A stretch of DNA of 64,000 nt from JBDRLU01 sp043812795 (GTDB lineage: Bacteria; Chloroflexota; Dehalococcoidia; Dehalococcoidales; UBA2162): contig JBDRLU010000038.1 in assembly GCA_043812795.1 (NCBI GenBank), positions 1 through 64,000 on the forward strand. The letters are read 5' to 3'. This document shows, piece after piece, positions 1 to 8,523 of this stretch. Each line of letters opens with the position of its first letter. Within the stretch, counting starts at the first letter, position 1. A program made the position numbers and the translations under genes. The notes under the pieces were generated by a model. The model did no database searches and had not been told where the DNA came from. It was given only the letters and a program-made list of their open reading frames with translations.

Positions 1-60
1 AAGGGCATCAAAGAACTGTTTCAGGTCCAACAGACGGCAATAAACTCACTGAAACATTAA
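1..60 (+). CDS. C-terminal end of a gene cut by the window edge
   Basis: Frame 1 is open from the first base to a TAA at 58-60 and encodes 19 residues rich in Lys, Gln and Leu. The piece is too short to assign to a family. It is listed because the frame runs off the edge and a promoter for the next gene follows at once, as expected after a gene end. Confidence 0.4.
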   Translation, partial: KGIKELFQVQQTAINSLKH

Positions 61-63
61 AAA

Positions 64-93
64 TTGACCGCCGGCGCTCTTCCGATTTATCCT
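64..93 (+). promoter_or_regulatory. Sigma70-type promoter of the MFS gene
   Basis: TTGACC (64-69), an 18-base spacer and TATCCT (88-93). The GTG start at 110 is only 16 bases past the -10 box, so the predicted 5' leader is about 10 bases with no clear Shine-Dalgarno sequence. Confidence 0.5.
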
Positions 94-109
94 ATCAGTA
101 AGAAGACTG

Positions 110-1363
110 GTGAAAGTATTGTCTAAAATTACGTTACCGCGGTGGCTATCCCCTCGAAAAGTGGAGGCCTTCCAGGCTTTATACAACCGCAATTACCGGC
201 TGTTATGGATCGGGCAACTGGGAGGTTCGGCGGCGCAATGGGTAGAGGTGGTGGCGAGGGGCTGGCTTATCTGGCAATTAACCGGGTCGGCCACTCTATT
301 AGCCGTCGTCAGTCTCCTCCGGGCTTTGCCGATGCTCACCTTCGGCCTGTTTGCCGGGGTTGCCGCCGACCGCTTCGATAACCGTAAAATCCTCATCATC
401 TGCAAGGTAGTCACCCTGATTAACTATATAGTTATTGCGACCCTTATCACCACCAACCTGGTCGAAGTCTGGCATGTGCTGCTGTCTTCATTCGTCATGG
501 GCTGCTCCCACTCTTTCGAACAGCCGACGCGGAATGCACTGGTCCCCAGTCTGGTAAGCAAAGATGAATTGACCAACGCCGTGGCGTTGAACTCAGGGGC
601 GATGAATGCCACGCGCGTCGTCGGCCCCGGGGTTGCCGGGGTACTCGTCGCTCCCATAGGCGTCGGCGGGGTTTATTATCTTTCCGCTGTTATCTATGTT
701 ATTACCCTGGTTGCCACTATCATGATGCGAGTACCGCCGATGACAGGCCGGTCAGGCAACACGTCGATGTGGAGCGACATGGATGAGACCTTCCGCTATG
801 TTTACCGGGAAAAAGCCGCCCTTGCCCTGGTATTAATTTCCCTCGTTCCCGTGGTTTTCGGGATGCCTTATATGACGCTGATGCCGATTTTCGCCGATAG
901 AGTCCTTAACATCGGCCCGGCCGGCCTGGGCTGGCTCTATATGGCCGGCGGCATCGGCGCAATGGTCGTCATCCTGACCATTGCGACCCTGGGTCGGGTC
1001 CCACACAAAGGCCTACTTAGTATCATCGCTACGGTTGGTTTCGGTGCTTTTCTTGTTGCCTTTTCCCAGTCCACCCGGGTACCACTCTCTTTATTCACCA
1101 TGGCACTGGTCGGGTTTGCCAGCACCGCGCCGAGGATACTTACCAATACCAGCCTGCTTGAAATAACGCCGCCGGGCATGCGCGGACGGATGATGGCAAT
1201 TTATACGCTCGACCGCGGGCTTATGCCTCTGGGTACGATGCTGGTCGGACCATTGGCTGACGTCGTCGGCGCGCCGACGACGTTGATGGGAATGGGTGGC
1301 GTCTGCATTCTGGTCGCGCTTGCCGTCGGGTTAGCTTTACCCATTATCCGCCGGATAGAATAG
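110..1363 (+). CDS. Major facilitator superfamily exporter, EntS/MFS_3-like
   Basis: Predicted 12-helix inner-membrane transporter of 417 residues, the usual length for the superfamily. The loop after helix 2 carries an MFS motif A-like stretch (GVAADRFDNRK, about residues 83-93), and two six-helix halves can be read from the hydrophobic pattern. The layout resembles the EntS/MFS_3 group of drug and siderophore exporters, but the substrate cannot be read from sequence. It starts with GTG shortly after its own promoter and is followed by a repeat-filled gap, so it is probably a single-gene unit. Confidence 0.8.
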   Translation: MKVLSKITLPRWLSPRKVEAFQALYNRNYRLLWIGQLGGSAAQWVEVVARGWLIWQLTGSATLLAVVSLLRALPMLTFGLFAGVAADRFDNRKILIICKVVTLINYIVIATLITTNLVEVWHVLLSSFVMGCSHSFEQPTRNALVPSLVSKDELTNAVALNSGAMNATRVVGPGVAGVLVAPIGVGGVYYLSAVIYVITLVATIMMRVPPMTGRSGNTSMWSDMDETFRYVYREKAALALVLISLVPVVFGMPYMTLMPIFADRVLNIGPAGLGWLYMAGGIGAMVVILTIATLGRVPHKGLLSIIATVGFGAFLVAFSQSTRVPLSLFTMALVGFASTAPRILTNTSLLEITPPGMRGRMMAIYTLDRGLMPLGTMLVGPLADVVGAPTTLMGMGGVCILVALAVGLALPIIRRIE

Positions 1364-1433
1364 GGCTAAGAGCGGCCCGTTCATAGTTGATTTTGTTGTT
1401 CCCTTATAAAAGTCGTATGACACCCTATCCCCT

Positions 1434-1494
1434 GACCCCTTCCCCTGAATTCAGGGGAAGGGGTCATTTTTAGAAGAGGGCTTCAGCCCTCTTC
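1434..1494. repeat. Intergenic hairpin repeat, family A
   Basis: Positions 1434-1465 form a perfect 32-base palindrome centred on GAATTC. It is followed by a second hairpin at 1473-1494 with 10-bp arms (GAAGAGGGCT) and a 2-base loop. Variants of this paired-hairpin unit recur near 7478, 16758, 28769, 30826, 31175 and 57945, always between genes. The gap between the MFS gene and proA contains little else. Confidence 0.75.
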
Positions 1495-1655
1495 TCACAA
1501 CACCTTACACTTGTCACGGGAAATCATACGAGTCCAAGGCAGTCACTATGAGCACGTTCGCTATACTCGGTATACATTGAGCGAAGAATGACATTTAGAA
1601 CGAGCCTCCTTGATAAGAGGTTCGTGGAGAAACAAAATATTAATTAGAAGAGAGG

Positions 1656-2930
1656 CTACGGGCGGACTTGCCCGTTACCAAAGATAGTCCATTTATAGCT
1701 GGTAAGCTCTTTTAGTCCGAGCGGGCCGCGGGCATGCATTTTCTGAGTGCTGATACCAACTTCCGCTCCCAGGCCGAACTGTCCGCCATCGGTGAAGCGG
1801 GTACTGGTATTCACATAGACGCAGGCCGCATCCACTTCGTTGAGGAAGCGCATGGCGGCAGTATAGTCTTCGGTGATAATTGCCTCGGAATGTCCCGACC
1901 CGTATCTTTCGATATGTGCCAGCGCCTCATCGAGAGAATCGACGACCTTGACCGCGGCCGTCAGCGAGAGGAACTCTTTGCCCCAATCGGCGGCTACCGC
2001 CGGCTTTATTTTCAAGCCACGGTGCTTTTTCATTATTGCCAGTGCCCGCTTATCGCAGTGCATCTCGACGCCGGCCTTCGCCAGCTCATGAGCCATCAGC
2101 GGCAGAAAAGTCGGGGCCACATCAGCCTGTACCAGTACGCAGTCCAGCGCGTTACACACCGTCGGGCGCTGTACCTTGGCATTATAGACAATAGCTACCG
2201 CCTGGGTAATATCAGCCGTCTTATCGATATAAGTATGGCAGACACCGACGCCCCCGGTAACTACCGGCATACAGGCCTTTTCGGCGACGAATTTGATCAG
2301 TCCGGCATTACCCCGGGGGACAAGCAGGTCGATGACACCTCGCATCTGAAGCATGTGATTGACGAGCGTGTGGTCGGTATTTTCAATGAACTGGACGGCC
2401 CCTTCCGGCACGCCCGCAGCCGTGACCGCCGCCTGAACTACGCCAGCCAGAGCGCTATTCGAGTGGACGGCCTCTTTACCGCCACGCAGAATGACTGCAT
2501 TACCTGCCTTAAGACAGAGCACGGAAATATCAATCGTCACGTTGGGACGGCTTTCATAGATAGTCCCGATAACGCCTAAAGGCACCCGTCTTTTTCCGAT
2601 TAACAGGCCGTTGGGTAACGTGCGCATATCGAACATCTCACCTACGGGGTCGGGCAGAGCGGCAACCGTCATCACATCCCGGGCCATACTTTCCAGACGG
2701 CTTGGGTTCAACATCAGGCGGTAGAGCAGGGCCGCATTCAGGCCGGCCTTCTCACCTGCTTTGTAATCGATTTTATTGGCCGCCAGTATCTTTTCCTTTT
2801 TGGCTACCAAGTCGCGAGCTATGTTGGCCAAAGCTTTGTTCTTGACCTCGGTAGCAAGGTAAGCCATCTTCCGGGAGGCGGCTTTAGCCGCTTTCCCTTT
2901 AGCTTCCAGTTCGGCAACGGCTGTTTTCAT
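1656..2930 (-). CDS. proA: Gamma-glutamyl phosphate reductase (proline biosynthesis)
   Basis: Cytosolic NADPH-dependent reduction of glutamyl-5-phosphate to glutamate semialdehyde, the second step of proline synthesis. It belongs to the aldehyde dehydrogenase superfamily. The catalytic cysteine lies in the QRPTVCNALDCVL region, and the N-terminal half has the Rossmann segment (SRPNVTIDISVLCLKAGNAV). The start is placed at ATG 2930 because GAGAGG sits about 5 bases upstream; an in-frame GTG at 2936 would have the Shine-Dalgarno too close. At 424 residues it is normal length. The partner kinase gene proB lies 28 kb away at 31221-32366 rather than next to it. An enoyl-CoA hydratase gene lies just upstream on the same strand, 19 bases away. 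Confidence 0.95.
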   Translation of the reverse strand: MKTAVAELEAKGKAAKAASRKMAYLATEVKNKALANIARDLVAKKEKILAANKIDYKAGEKAGLNAALLYRLMLNPSRLESMARDVMTVAALPDPVGEMFDMRTLPNGLLIGKRRVPLGVIGTIYESRPNVTIDISVLCLKAGNAVILRGGKEAVHSNSALAGVVQAAVTAAGVPEGAVQFIENTDHTLVNHMLQMRGVIDLLVPRGNAGLIKFVAEKACMPVVTGGVGVCHTYIDKTADITQAVAIVYNAKVQRPTVCNALDCVLVQADVAPTFLPLMAHELAKAGVEMHCDKRALAIMKKHRGLKIKPAVAADWGKEFLSLTAAVKVVDSLDEALAHIERYGSGHSEAIITEDYTAAMRFLNEVDAACVYVNTSTRFTDGGQFGLGAEVGISTQKMHARGPLGLKELTSYKWTIFGNGQVRP

Positions 2931-2949
2931 ACTCACCTCTCTATGTAAA

Positions 2950-3732
2950 CTACTTCCCTTTCCATACCGGCGGCCTCTTTTCGATAAAAGCGCGCCGCCC
3001 TTCTTTCGAGTCTTCCAGTGGGTACAGAGTAGCGCTGATTATCTCCCCCATATCCGCCAGCGACGATTTATATTCCACACCGGGCGCCCGATAAAAAGCA
3101 TCGCGAAGAGATTTAATTATTACCGGCGACTTACCGGCAAGTTTTTGGGCTAACTGGGAAACCTCCGCCTCCTGTTTATCGTGCGGGGCGACCCGGTTCA
3201 CAATGCCCAGTCGCTCAGCTTCCGCTGCCGAGAGCACCTTACTGGTAAAGATTATTTCGAAAGCTTTGAGCCGGTTGGTAATCCGGGGGAGTAGAGTAAG
3301 ATGCACCGCCGGATTGGCACCGACATCAATCTCACCATAGCCGAAACGCGCTTTCTCCGAGGCAATGACCATATCGCACCGGCTCATCAGGCCGCAACCG
3401 CCGCCCATACAGAGGCCATTGACCGCAGCGATAACCGGTTTGCCCAGTCCGTGCAGTATGTTAGTCAGGTCGGCGTACCATATTTCGCTAAAATGGTCGA
3501 GCTCCTGCGGTGTCGCCTCACTGGCAAACTTGAGGTCCATGCCGGCACAAAAAGCCTCATCAGCACCGGTAATGACGACCACTCTGACCTCGTCATCGAG
3601 CTTGGCCTGCTTCAAGGCCGAGTTTATCTCGGTGACCATCTGGATATTAAGGGCGTTACGTACCTCGGGCCGGTTAAGAATAATCTTAGCTACGAAACCA
3701 CTCTTTTCATAAATAATTGCACTGAACCCCAT
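2950..3732 (-). CDS. Enoyl-CoA hydratase/isomerase family protein
   Basis: Crotonase-fold protein of 260 residues. The two oxyanion-hole segments are visible: AFCAGMDLKFASE (about residues 60-72) and GLCMGGGCGL (about 105-114), the latter followed by FGYGEIDVGANP with the position of a catalytic Glu. The reaction is presumably hydration or isomerisation of an acyl-CoA, but crotonases vary widely, so the substrate is open. It is transcribed ahead of proA (19-base gap) and divergently from the fused ETF gene, which fits a role in acyl-CoA oxidation. AAGGAAAT precedes the ATG at 3732. Confidence 0.85.
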   Translation of the reverse strand: MGFSAIIYEKSGFVAKIILNRPEVRNALNIQMVTEINSALKQAKLDDEVRVVVITGADEAFCAGMDLKFASEATPQELDHFSEIWYADLTNILHGLGKPVIAAVNGLCMGGGCGLMSRCDMVIASEKARFGYGEIDVGANPAVHLTLLPRITNRLKAFEIIFTSKVLSAAEAERLGIVNRVAPHDKQEAEVSQLAQKLAGKSPVIIKSLRDAFYRAPGVEYKSSLADMGEIISATLYPLEDSKEGRRAFIEKRPPVWKGK

Positions 3733-3891
3733 ACTATTTCCTTTTCAACCTTGTTTCTTTTTCCCGGAATTTCAACCCGGCTTCCCGAACAGGCTAATAC
3801 CTTGATGCAGCCATACTACAACCCTGCCTTGAAGATAGTCAAGGAGATAGATAGAGACATTTCAGGTAAATAGGACCCAGCAAAAGTCCCA

Positions 3892-3921
3892 TTGACGAAA
3901 TACCCTTACTTACGGTATCAT
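3892..3921 (+). promoter_or_regulatory. Sigma70-type promoter of etfBA
   Basis: TTGACG (3892-3897), an 18-base spacer and TATCAT (3916-3921). The predicted transcript would begin near 3928, about 14 bases before ATG 3942, with no recognisable Shine-Dalgarno sequence. Confidence 0.6.
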
Positions 3922-3941
3922 TATGCCTTGTTTGTGTGCCG

Positions 3942-5852
3942 ATGAATTACGTAGTTTTAGTCAAGCAAGTACCCGATATTAAAAAGATTCCCAATGAAGC
4001 CTGGGACTGGGAAAAGGGCATCCTCAAGAGGGCTCTACTCGATAACGTTCTTAACGAGCTGGACAAGCAAGCCCTGGCTTTTGCTCTCAAGCTGAAGGAG
4101 AATCTCCCCGGTAAGGTCGTCTGTCTGACCATGGGCCCGCCCTTCGCCGACGAGGTCTTACGTTACTCCATGGCGGTCGGGGCTGACCTCGGAGTGCTAT
4201 TGACCGATAGAAAGCTGGGCGGTGCCGATACGGCCGCCACGGCTTATCCCCTGGGCCAGGCCATCCGAAGAATCGAAAAGGAAATCTTCAACGGCGACCG
4301 TAACTATATGGTAGTCAGCGGCATGCAGTCCGTCGATGGCGATACCGCCCAGGTACCGCCGCAGATTGCCGAAGAACTTGGTATCGCTCATATCGCTTAT
4401 GCTACTTCTTTTGATCTGGACAACGGCAACCTGAAAATCAGCCGGATAACGAGATTAGGCACCGAAGTCCTGATGCCGACGCAATATCCCTGCATGGTCA
4501 CCGTGACGAACTGGACGCTGCCCTTGAATACTTCCTTCGTACGGACACGGTGGGCGGCCCAACAGAAGCTCTACCAATGGAGCGCGGCCGATGTTGGCTG
4601 CGAAGACTCACGTGTCGGTCTGGCCGGCTCGCGGACGACGGTATTCCGTATTTTCTCGCCGCGAGAAGTAAGCACGCGGGGCTGTGCTCTGGAGACCGAC
4701 CCGGTGAAACTGGTGAAGCTGCTTAAAGAAGCTTATGCCACTAAGCTGGCCACGGCCGGAGAGAAGGAGAAAGGGCCGTCATATCAGGTACCGGAAGGGA
4801 AGACCCCGGCCTACCATGGCGACCTGTGGGTCTATGCCGAGCAGGAAGGCGGCGAAATTAATCCGGCTACCTTCGAGCTACTGGGTAAGGTCACCGAGCT
4901 GGCCGGCCAGTTGAAAGAGAAAGTCGGGGTGGTGCTGGTCGGCAAAGGCGTCAAGCCCCTGGCTAAGCAGTTAATCGCCTATGGTGCCGATAAAGTCTAT
5001 CTGTCCGACCATGAATCACTGAAAGATTTTCTGCCCGTCCCTTACACCCGGGTAGCGGCCGAATTAATCGAGAAATATAAACCGCAGATGATGTTGTTCA
5101 GCGCCACGCCGCTCGGCCGGGAACTGGCGCCGCGGGTGGCCTACCGCTCGGGCTCCGGTTTGACGGCCGATTGCACCGGGCTGGATATTATGGATTTCAA
5201 GCGGGGCAGCCTGGAAATGATTGCCGTGTTAAGGCAAACACGGCCAGCCCTCGGCGGCAATATTATGGCGTCGATTATTACTCAAAATGCTAAAGTACAG
5301 ATGTCAACAGCCCGGCCGGGCGTAATGCGGGCTTTAGCTCCGGACTCTCAGCGACAGGGGGAGACTATCGAGTATGTGCCCGCGATAACCGCCGCCGATG
5401 CCGGGGTAAAGATAATCTCTGCCGAAGTCCGCCCGCCCACTTCAGAAATAGGGGAAGCCGTCTTAATCGTTTGCGGTGGTGCCGGCTGCAAGACCAAAGA
5501 GGGCTTCGATAAATACGTCCGCCCGCTGGCGGACAGTCTGAGCAAGTCGATGGGCGAAGAAGCAATGGTCGGCGCGTCACGCGTGGCCGTCGAGTCCGGT
5601 TTTATCGACCGCAGCCACCAGATTGGACAGACCGGCCAGACGGTAAAGCCCAAGATATATGTCGGCGTCGGTATTTCGGGCGCGGTGCAGCACCTGACCG
5701 GTATGCAGAACTCGGATATTATCGTGGCCATCAACAAAGACCCGAATGCCCGCATCTTCCGGGCCTGTGATTTCGGAGTCGTCGGCAATATCGAAGAAGT
5801 CGTCCCCGAACTGATTAAAGCGCTGAATTCATCCGGAGCAGACCGTGGCTGA
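3942..5852 (+). CDS. Electron transfer flavoprotein, fused beta and alpha subunits
   Basis: ETF carries electrons from acyl-CoA dehydrogenases to a membrane quinone reductase or takes part in bifurcation. The N-terminal ~255 residues begin like an EtfB (MNYVVLVKQVPD). From about residue 290 the sequence is an EtfA, ending in the FAD-binding domain with the signature GQTGQTVKP followed by GVGISGAVQHLTGM (about residues 560-590). Beta and alpha are normally two genes, so this 636-residue chain is a B-A fusion. I prefer ATG 3942 because it gives the canonical EtfB N-terminus; an in-frame GTG at 3936 adds two residues. It overlaps the next gene by 8 bases, so the two are probably translationally coupled. 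Confidence 0.93.
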   Translation: MNYVVLVKQVPDIKKIPNEAWDWEKGILKRALLDNVLNELDKQALAFALKLKENLPGKVVCLTMGPPFADEVLRYSMAVGADLGVLLTDRKLGGADTAATAYPLGQAIRRIEKEIFNGDRNYMVVSGMQSVDGDTAQVPPQIAEELGIAHIAYATSFDLDNGNLKISRITRLGTEVLMPTQYPCMVTVTNWTLPLNTSFVRTRWAAQQKLYQWSAADVGCEDSRVGLAGSRTTVFRIFSPREVSTRGCALETDPVKLVKLLKEAYATKLATAGEKEKGPSYQVPEGKTPAYHGDLWVYAEQEGGEINPATFELLGKVTELAGQLKEKVGVVLVGKGVKPLAKQLIAYGADKVYLSDHESLKDFLPVPYTRVAAELIEKYKPQMMLFSATPLGRELAPRVAYRSGSGLTADCTGLDIMDFKRGSLEMIAVLRQTRPALGGNIMASIITQNAKVQMSTARPGVMRALAPDSQRQGETIEYVPAITAADAGVKIISAEVRPPTSEIGEAVLIVCGGAGCKTKEGFDKYVRPLADSLSKSMGEEAMVGASRVAVESGFIDRSHQIGQTGQTVKPKIYVGVGISGAVQHLTGMQNSDIIVAINKDPNARIFRACDFGVVGNIEEVVPELIKALNSSGADRG

Positions 5853-7452
5853 TTTGAACGAAATTGATGCCCTTTTCGTCGGCGCCGGGCCGGCCAGCCT
5901 GGCCGGGGCCATCAAGCTGAAACAGCTCCTCAACCAGAAAGGGAAGACGGCATCAGTGGTCGTCATCGAAAAGGCGGAGCGGCTCGGCCAGCATAACCTG
6001 TCGGGGGCTGTTTTCGAGGCCGAGGTGCTCGATGAACTGGTGCCCGGCTGGCGGGAAAAGAAAGACGAGTTCGTCACCAGGACTTTAGCCAATATCGTCA
6101 AACAAGACGAGGTCCTTCTCCTTGCCGGCGAGACCATGGTGAAGAAAATCCCCGAAGGTCTGATTCCATCCTATCTCCATCACAAAGGAAATTATGTCGT
6201 TTCCCTCAGCGAAATGGTCAACTGGCTGGCGGGCATTGCCCGCGGTCTGGGCGTCGAAATATATACCGGCTTTGCGGCGAAAGAGTTGCTTACCGAGGGC
6301 AATGCGGTCAAAGGCGTCAAGCTGGGTGACAAAGGTCTGGACAAGGAGAGAAAGCCGCAATCGAACTACCTGCCCGGCGATGTTTTGTCGGCAAAAGTGA
6401 CCGTTTTGGGCGAGGGCTCGCTGGGGCAACTGGCCGAGGAGATGGGGCGGCGGCTCAATCTCAGGCAGGGCCGAAATCCACAAATCCATTCCCTCGGCGT
6501 GAAAGAGATTATCCGGCTGCCGGAAAAGAACAATTTCGGGGCGAACCATGTCGTTCATACCCTTGGCTTTCCCAATAAAGCCGATGTCTTCGGTGGCGGC
6601 ACGCTCTATAGCATGGGAAACAACCAGGTGGCAGTAGCTCTTATTATGGCCCTCGACTGGAAATATTGCGACCTTAATCCCCAGCACGAGCTTCAGATTT
6701 TCAAATCGCACCGTCTTATCCAGAAGCTGCTCGAAGGCGGCGAAGTGGTCGCCTACGGGGCCAAGACGCTCCCTGAAGGCGGCTACTATTCGCGGCCGGA
6801 ACTGGTGGCCGACGGTGCCTTGATTATCGGCGATGATGCCGGCCTGACCAATGTGAGAAAGCTAAAAGGACTCCACTATGCCATCAAGTCGGGCATGCTC
6901 GCCGGGGAGGCTATCGCCCAGGCAATCGAGAAGGGCGACTTCGCCAAGTCCACGCTGAATACTTACGAGGACCTGCTGGTGAACAGCTTTATTGAGCGGG
7001 ACCTGCATGCCGCACGTAATTACCGCCAGGTCTTTCATGCCGGCCTCTATATGGGCCTACCCCTTTCGCTGGTCCAAAAGGCAGTCCCGGGGGCGCTGGG
7101 GACTGAACCCAATTATAAAGGGATGAGAAGGGCGCAACTCAATCGTAAGTACAACGGCGGCCTCGACCGCCCGACGGACGTCAGCTTTTCCGGCACCATC
7201 CACCGTGAAGACGAGCCGGCGCATATTACCCTGACCGACCTGCGGCAATGCGAGCCATGCAAAGAAAAATTCGGCTGCCATCCCTGCCAGTCCTTCTGCC
7301 CGGGTGAAGTCTATAGCTTTGAAGAAGATAAGCTGATTTTAAGTCCGTCCAACTGCGTGCACTGCCAGACCTGCCGTGTCAAGTGCCCCATGCAGGTGAT
7401 AAAGTGGGAAGTTCCCGAAGGCGGCGACGGCCCCCGCTACAAGATAATGTAG
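5845..7452 (+). CDS. ETF:quinone oxidoreductase (FixC/ETF-QO family) with C-terminal Fe-S domain
   Basis: Predicted to accept electrons from the fused ETF encoded just upstream and pass them to membrane quinone. The N-terminus has an FAD dinucleotide fold (VGAGPASLAGA, residues 12-22), and the rest follows the FixC/ETF-QO pattern for 535 residues, about the normal length. The C-terminal ~75 residues form a ferredoxin-like domain with NCVHCQTCRVKCP, a classical 4Fe-4S motif. It also has an additional cluster of cysteines (CEPCKEKFGCHPCQSFCP) not expected in the single-cluster mitochondrial enzyme, so two clusters are possible. GTG start at 5845 with CCGGAG upstream, overlapping etfBA by 8 bases. 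Confidence 0.92.
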   Translation: MADLNEIDALFVGAGPASLAGAIKLKQLLNQKGKTASVVVIEKAERLGQHNLSGAVFEAEVLDELVPGWREKKDEFVTRTLANIVKQDEVLLLAGETMVKKIPEGLIPSYLHHKGNYVVSLSEMVNWLAGIARGLGVEIYTGFAAKELLTEGNAVKGVKLGDKGLDKERKPQSNYLPGDVLSAKVTVLGEGSLGQLAEEMGRRLNLRQGRNPQIHSLGVKEIIRLPEKNNFGANHVVHTLGFPNKADVFGGGTLYSMGNNQVAVALIMALDWKYCDLNPQHELQIFKSHRLIQKLLEGGEVVAYGAKTLPEGGYYSRPELVADGALIIGDDAGLTNVRKLKGLHYAIKSGMLAGEAIAQAIEKGDFAKSTLNTYEDLLVNSFIERDLHAARNYRQVFHAGLYMGLPLSLVQKAVPGALGTEPNYKGMRRAQLNRKYNGGLDRPTDVSFSGTIHREDEPAHITLTDLRQCEPCKEKFGCHPCQSFCPGEVYSFEEDKLILSPSNCVHCQTCRVKCPMQVIKWEVPEGGDGPRYKIM

Positions 7453-7477
7453 TTTTAAATGGAAACCCTATCCCCTT

Positions 7478-7660
7478 AATCCCTTCAGAGTGAACCCTTC
7501 AGGTTGAAGGCGAAGCCCTCTTCTCACAACTCCTTCCACTTGTCATTCTGGCGAAGGCCAGAATCCAGCAGTAGATGTTCGTACGTTTAGCATCTTATTC
7601 TCCGTTCGCCCTGAGCTTGTCGAAGGGCAATTCGTGGTTCGACAGGCTCACCACGAACGG
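7478..7660. repeat. Composite of intergenic repeats (families A, B and a Cys-free GTTCG palindrome)
   Basis: The 322-base gap after the ETF-QO gene holds three elements. A degenerate family A unit (7478-7526) is followed by a short family B unit beginning TGTCATTCTGG (7544-7572). An inverted repeat at 7602-7660 has ends CCGTTCG and CGAACGG and the core CCCTGAGCTTGTCGAAGGG. Elements like the last are widespread in bacterial intergenic DNA. No gene is seen here. Confidence 0.65.
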
Positions 7661-7733
7661 TTAAAATGCAAACTCCTCTCCCGCAAGAGGCGAGGAGATA
7701 TTTAACGTGCTTTTCCACCTTCATCTAAAATGA

Positions 7734-7762
7734 TTGTTTTTAACGCCTAGCCGTTTTATAAT
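7734..7762 (+). promoter_or_regulatory. Sigma70-type promoter of the GIY-YIG-like gene
   Basis: TTGTTT (7734-7739), a 17-base spacer and TATAAT (7757-7762). The ATG at 7775 follows after 12 bases, so the leader would be about 6 bases and no Shine-Dalgarno is present: a near-leaderless arrangement. Confidence 0.6.
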
Positions 7763-7774
7763 GAACGTGCGGCT

Positions 7775-8500
7775 ATGGATAAAGACTATATTCTTAAAGA
7801 AATCGACCGAACAGCTAAGGAGAATGGCGGCAAACCCTTAGGTCGAGGTAAATTTGCCAAGGAAACAGGCATAAAAGTCCAGGATTGGTGGGGCAAGTAT
7901 TGGTCTAAATGGAACGATGCCGTGATTGAGGCTGGATATTCACCTAACAAAATGCAAGCTGCTCTTAACTCAAGTGTAATGTTAGAGCAAATAATTTCAC
8001 TCATCAGAGAGATAGGAAAATTTCCTACCGTTGGTGAATATCGATTGAAAGCTTACAATACAAAGGGCTTCCCTGCACATAATACAATCAGAGAGCGATT
8101 AGGAAAACAGTCCGAAGTGGCTTCAAAAATAATTAGCTATTGTGAAGCCCATCCTGAATGCTCTGACATTCTTGAAATATGCAAGAACGTTACCGGCATT
8201 TACAGGAATGAATCTTCGCATTATAAAAAGGAACCTGATGTAGAGCATGGCTACGTATATTTAATGAAATCTGGGCGGTTTTATAAGATTGGCTGCAGTA
8301 GTAACGTCGAAAGGCGCAATTATGACATCGGATTAAAATTACCCGAACCTATAGACATACTACACAAAATTACGACTGATGACCCGACTGGCATAGAGAA
8401 CTACTGGCATATCAGGTTCAAGGATAAAAGAAAACAGGGAGAATGGTTCGACCTGTCTCGAGAAGACGTATCAGCTTTTAAGAGAAGGAAACTCATGTGA
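7775..8500 (+). CDS. GIY-YIG/T5orf172-like nuclease-fold protein
   Basis: The 241-residue product has two parts. The N-terminal ~150 residues contain two similar helical segments with Trp-rich or aromatic repeats (GKYWSKWNDAVIEAGYSP; KFPTVGEYRLKA), suggestive of small DNA-binding repeats as found next to homing-type nucleases. From about residue 158 comes GYVYLMKSGRFYKIG, then NVERR, then a late GEWFDL. This matches the GIY-YIG-related T5orf172/MUG113 pattern, whose members are found in phage, restriction and homing contexts. The gene is visibly AT-richer than its neighbours, stands alone between etf and trp, and has its own promoter, which suggests horizontal acquisition. Domain assignment is by eye, and catalytic activity is not shown. 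Confidence 0.6.
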   Translation: MDKDYILKEIDRTAKENGGKPLGRGKFAKETGIKVQDWWGKYWSKWNDAVIEAGYSPNKMQAALNSSVMLEQIISLIREIGKFPTVGEYRLKAYNTKGFPAHNTIRERLGKQSEVASKIISYCEAHPECSDILEICKNVTGIYRNESSHYKKEPDVEHGYVYLMKSGRFYKIGCSSNVERRNYDIGLKLPEPIDILHKITTDDPTGIENYWHIRFKDKRKQGEWFDLSREDVSAFKRRKLM

Positions 8501-8523
8501 GGTCTATTCTCAGATGGGTTCGT

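Noticed and set aside
1734..2579. Long plus-strand open frame antisense to proA
   Set aside because: It lies wholly inside proA, has no family signature or Shine-Dalgarno, and reflects the GC-rich codon usage of the real gene.
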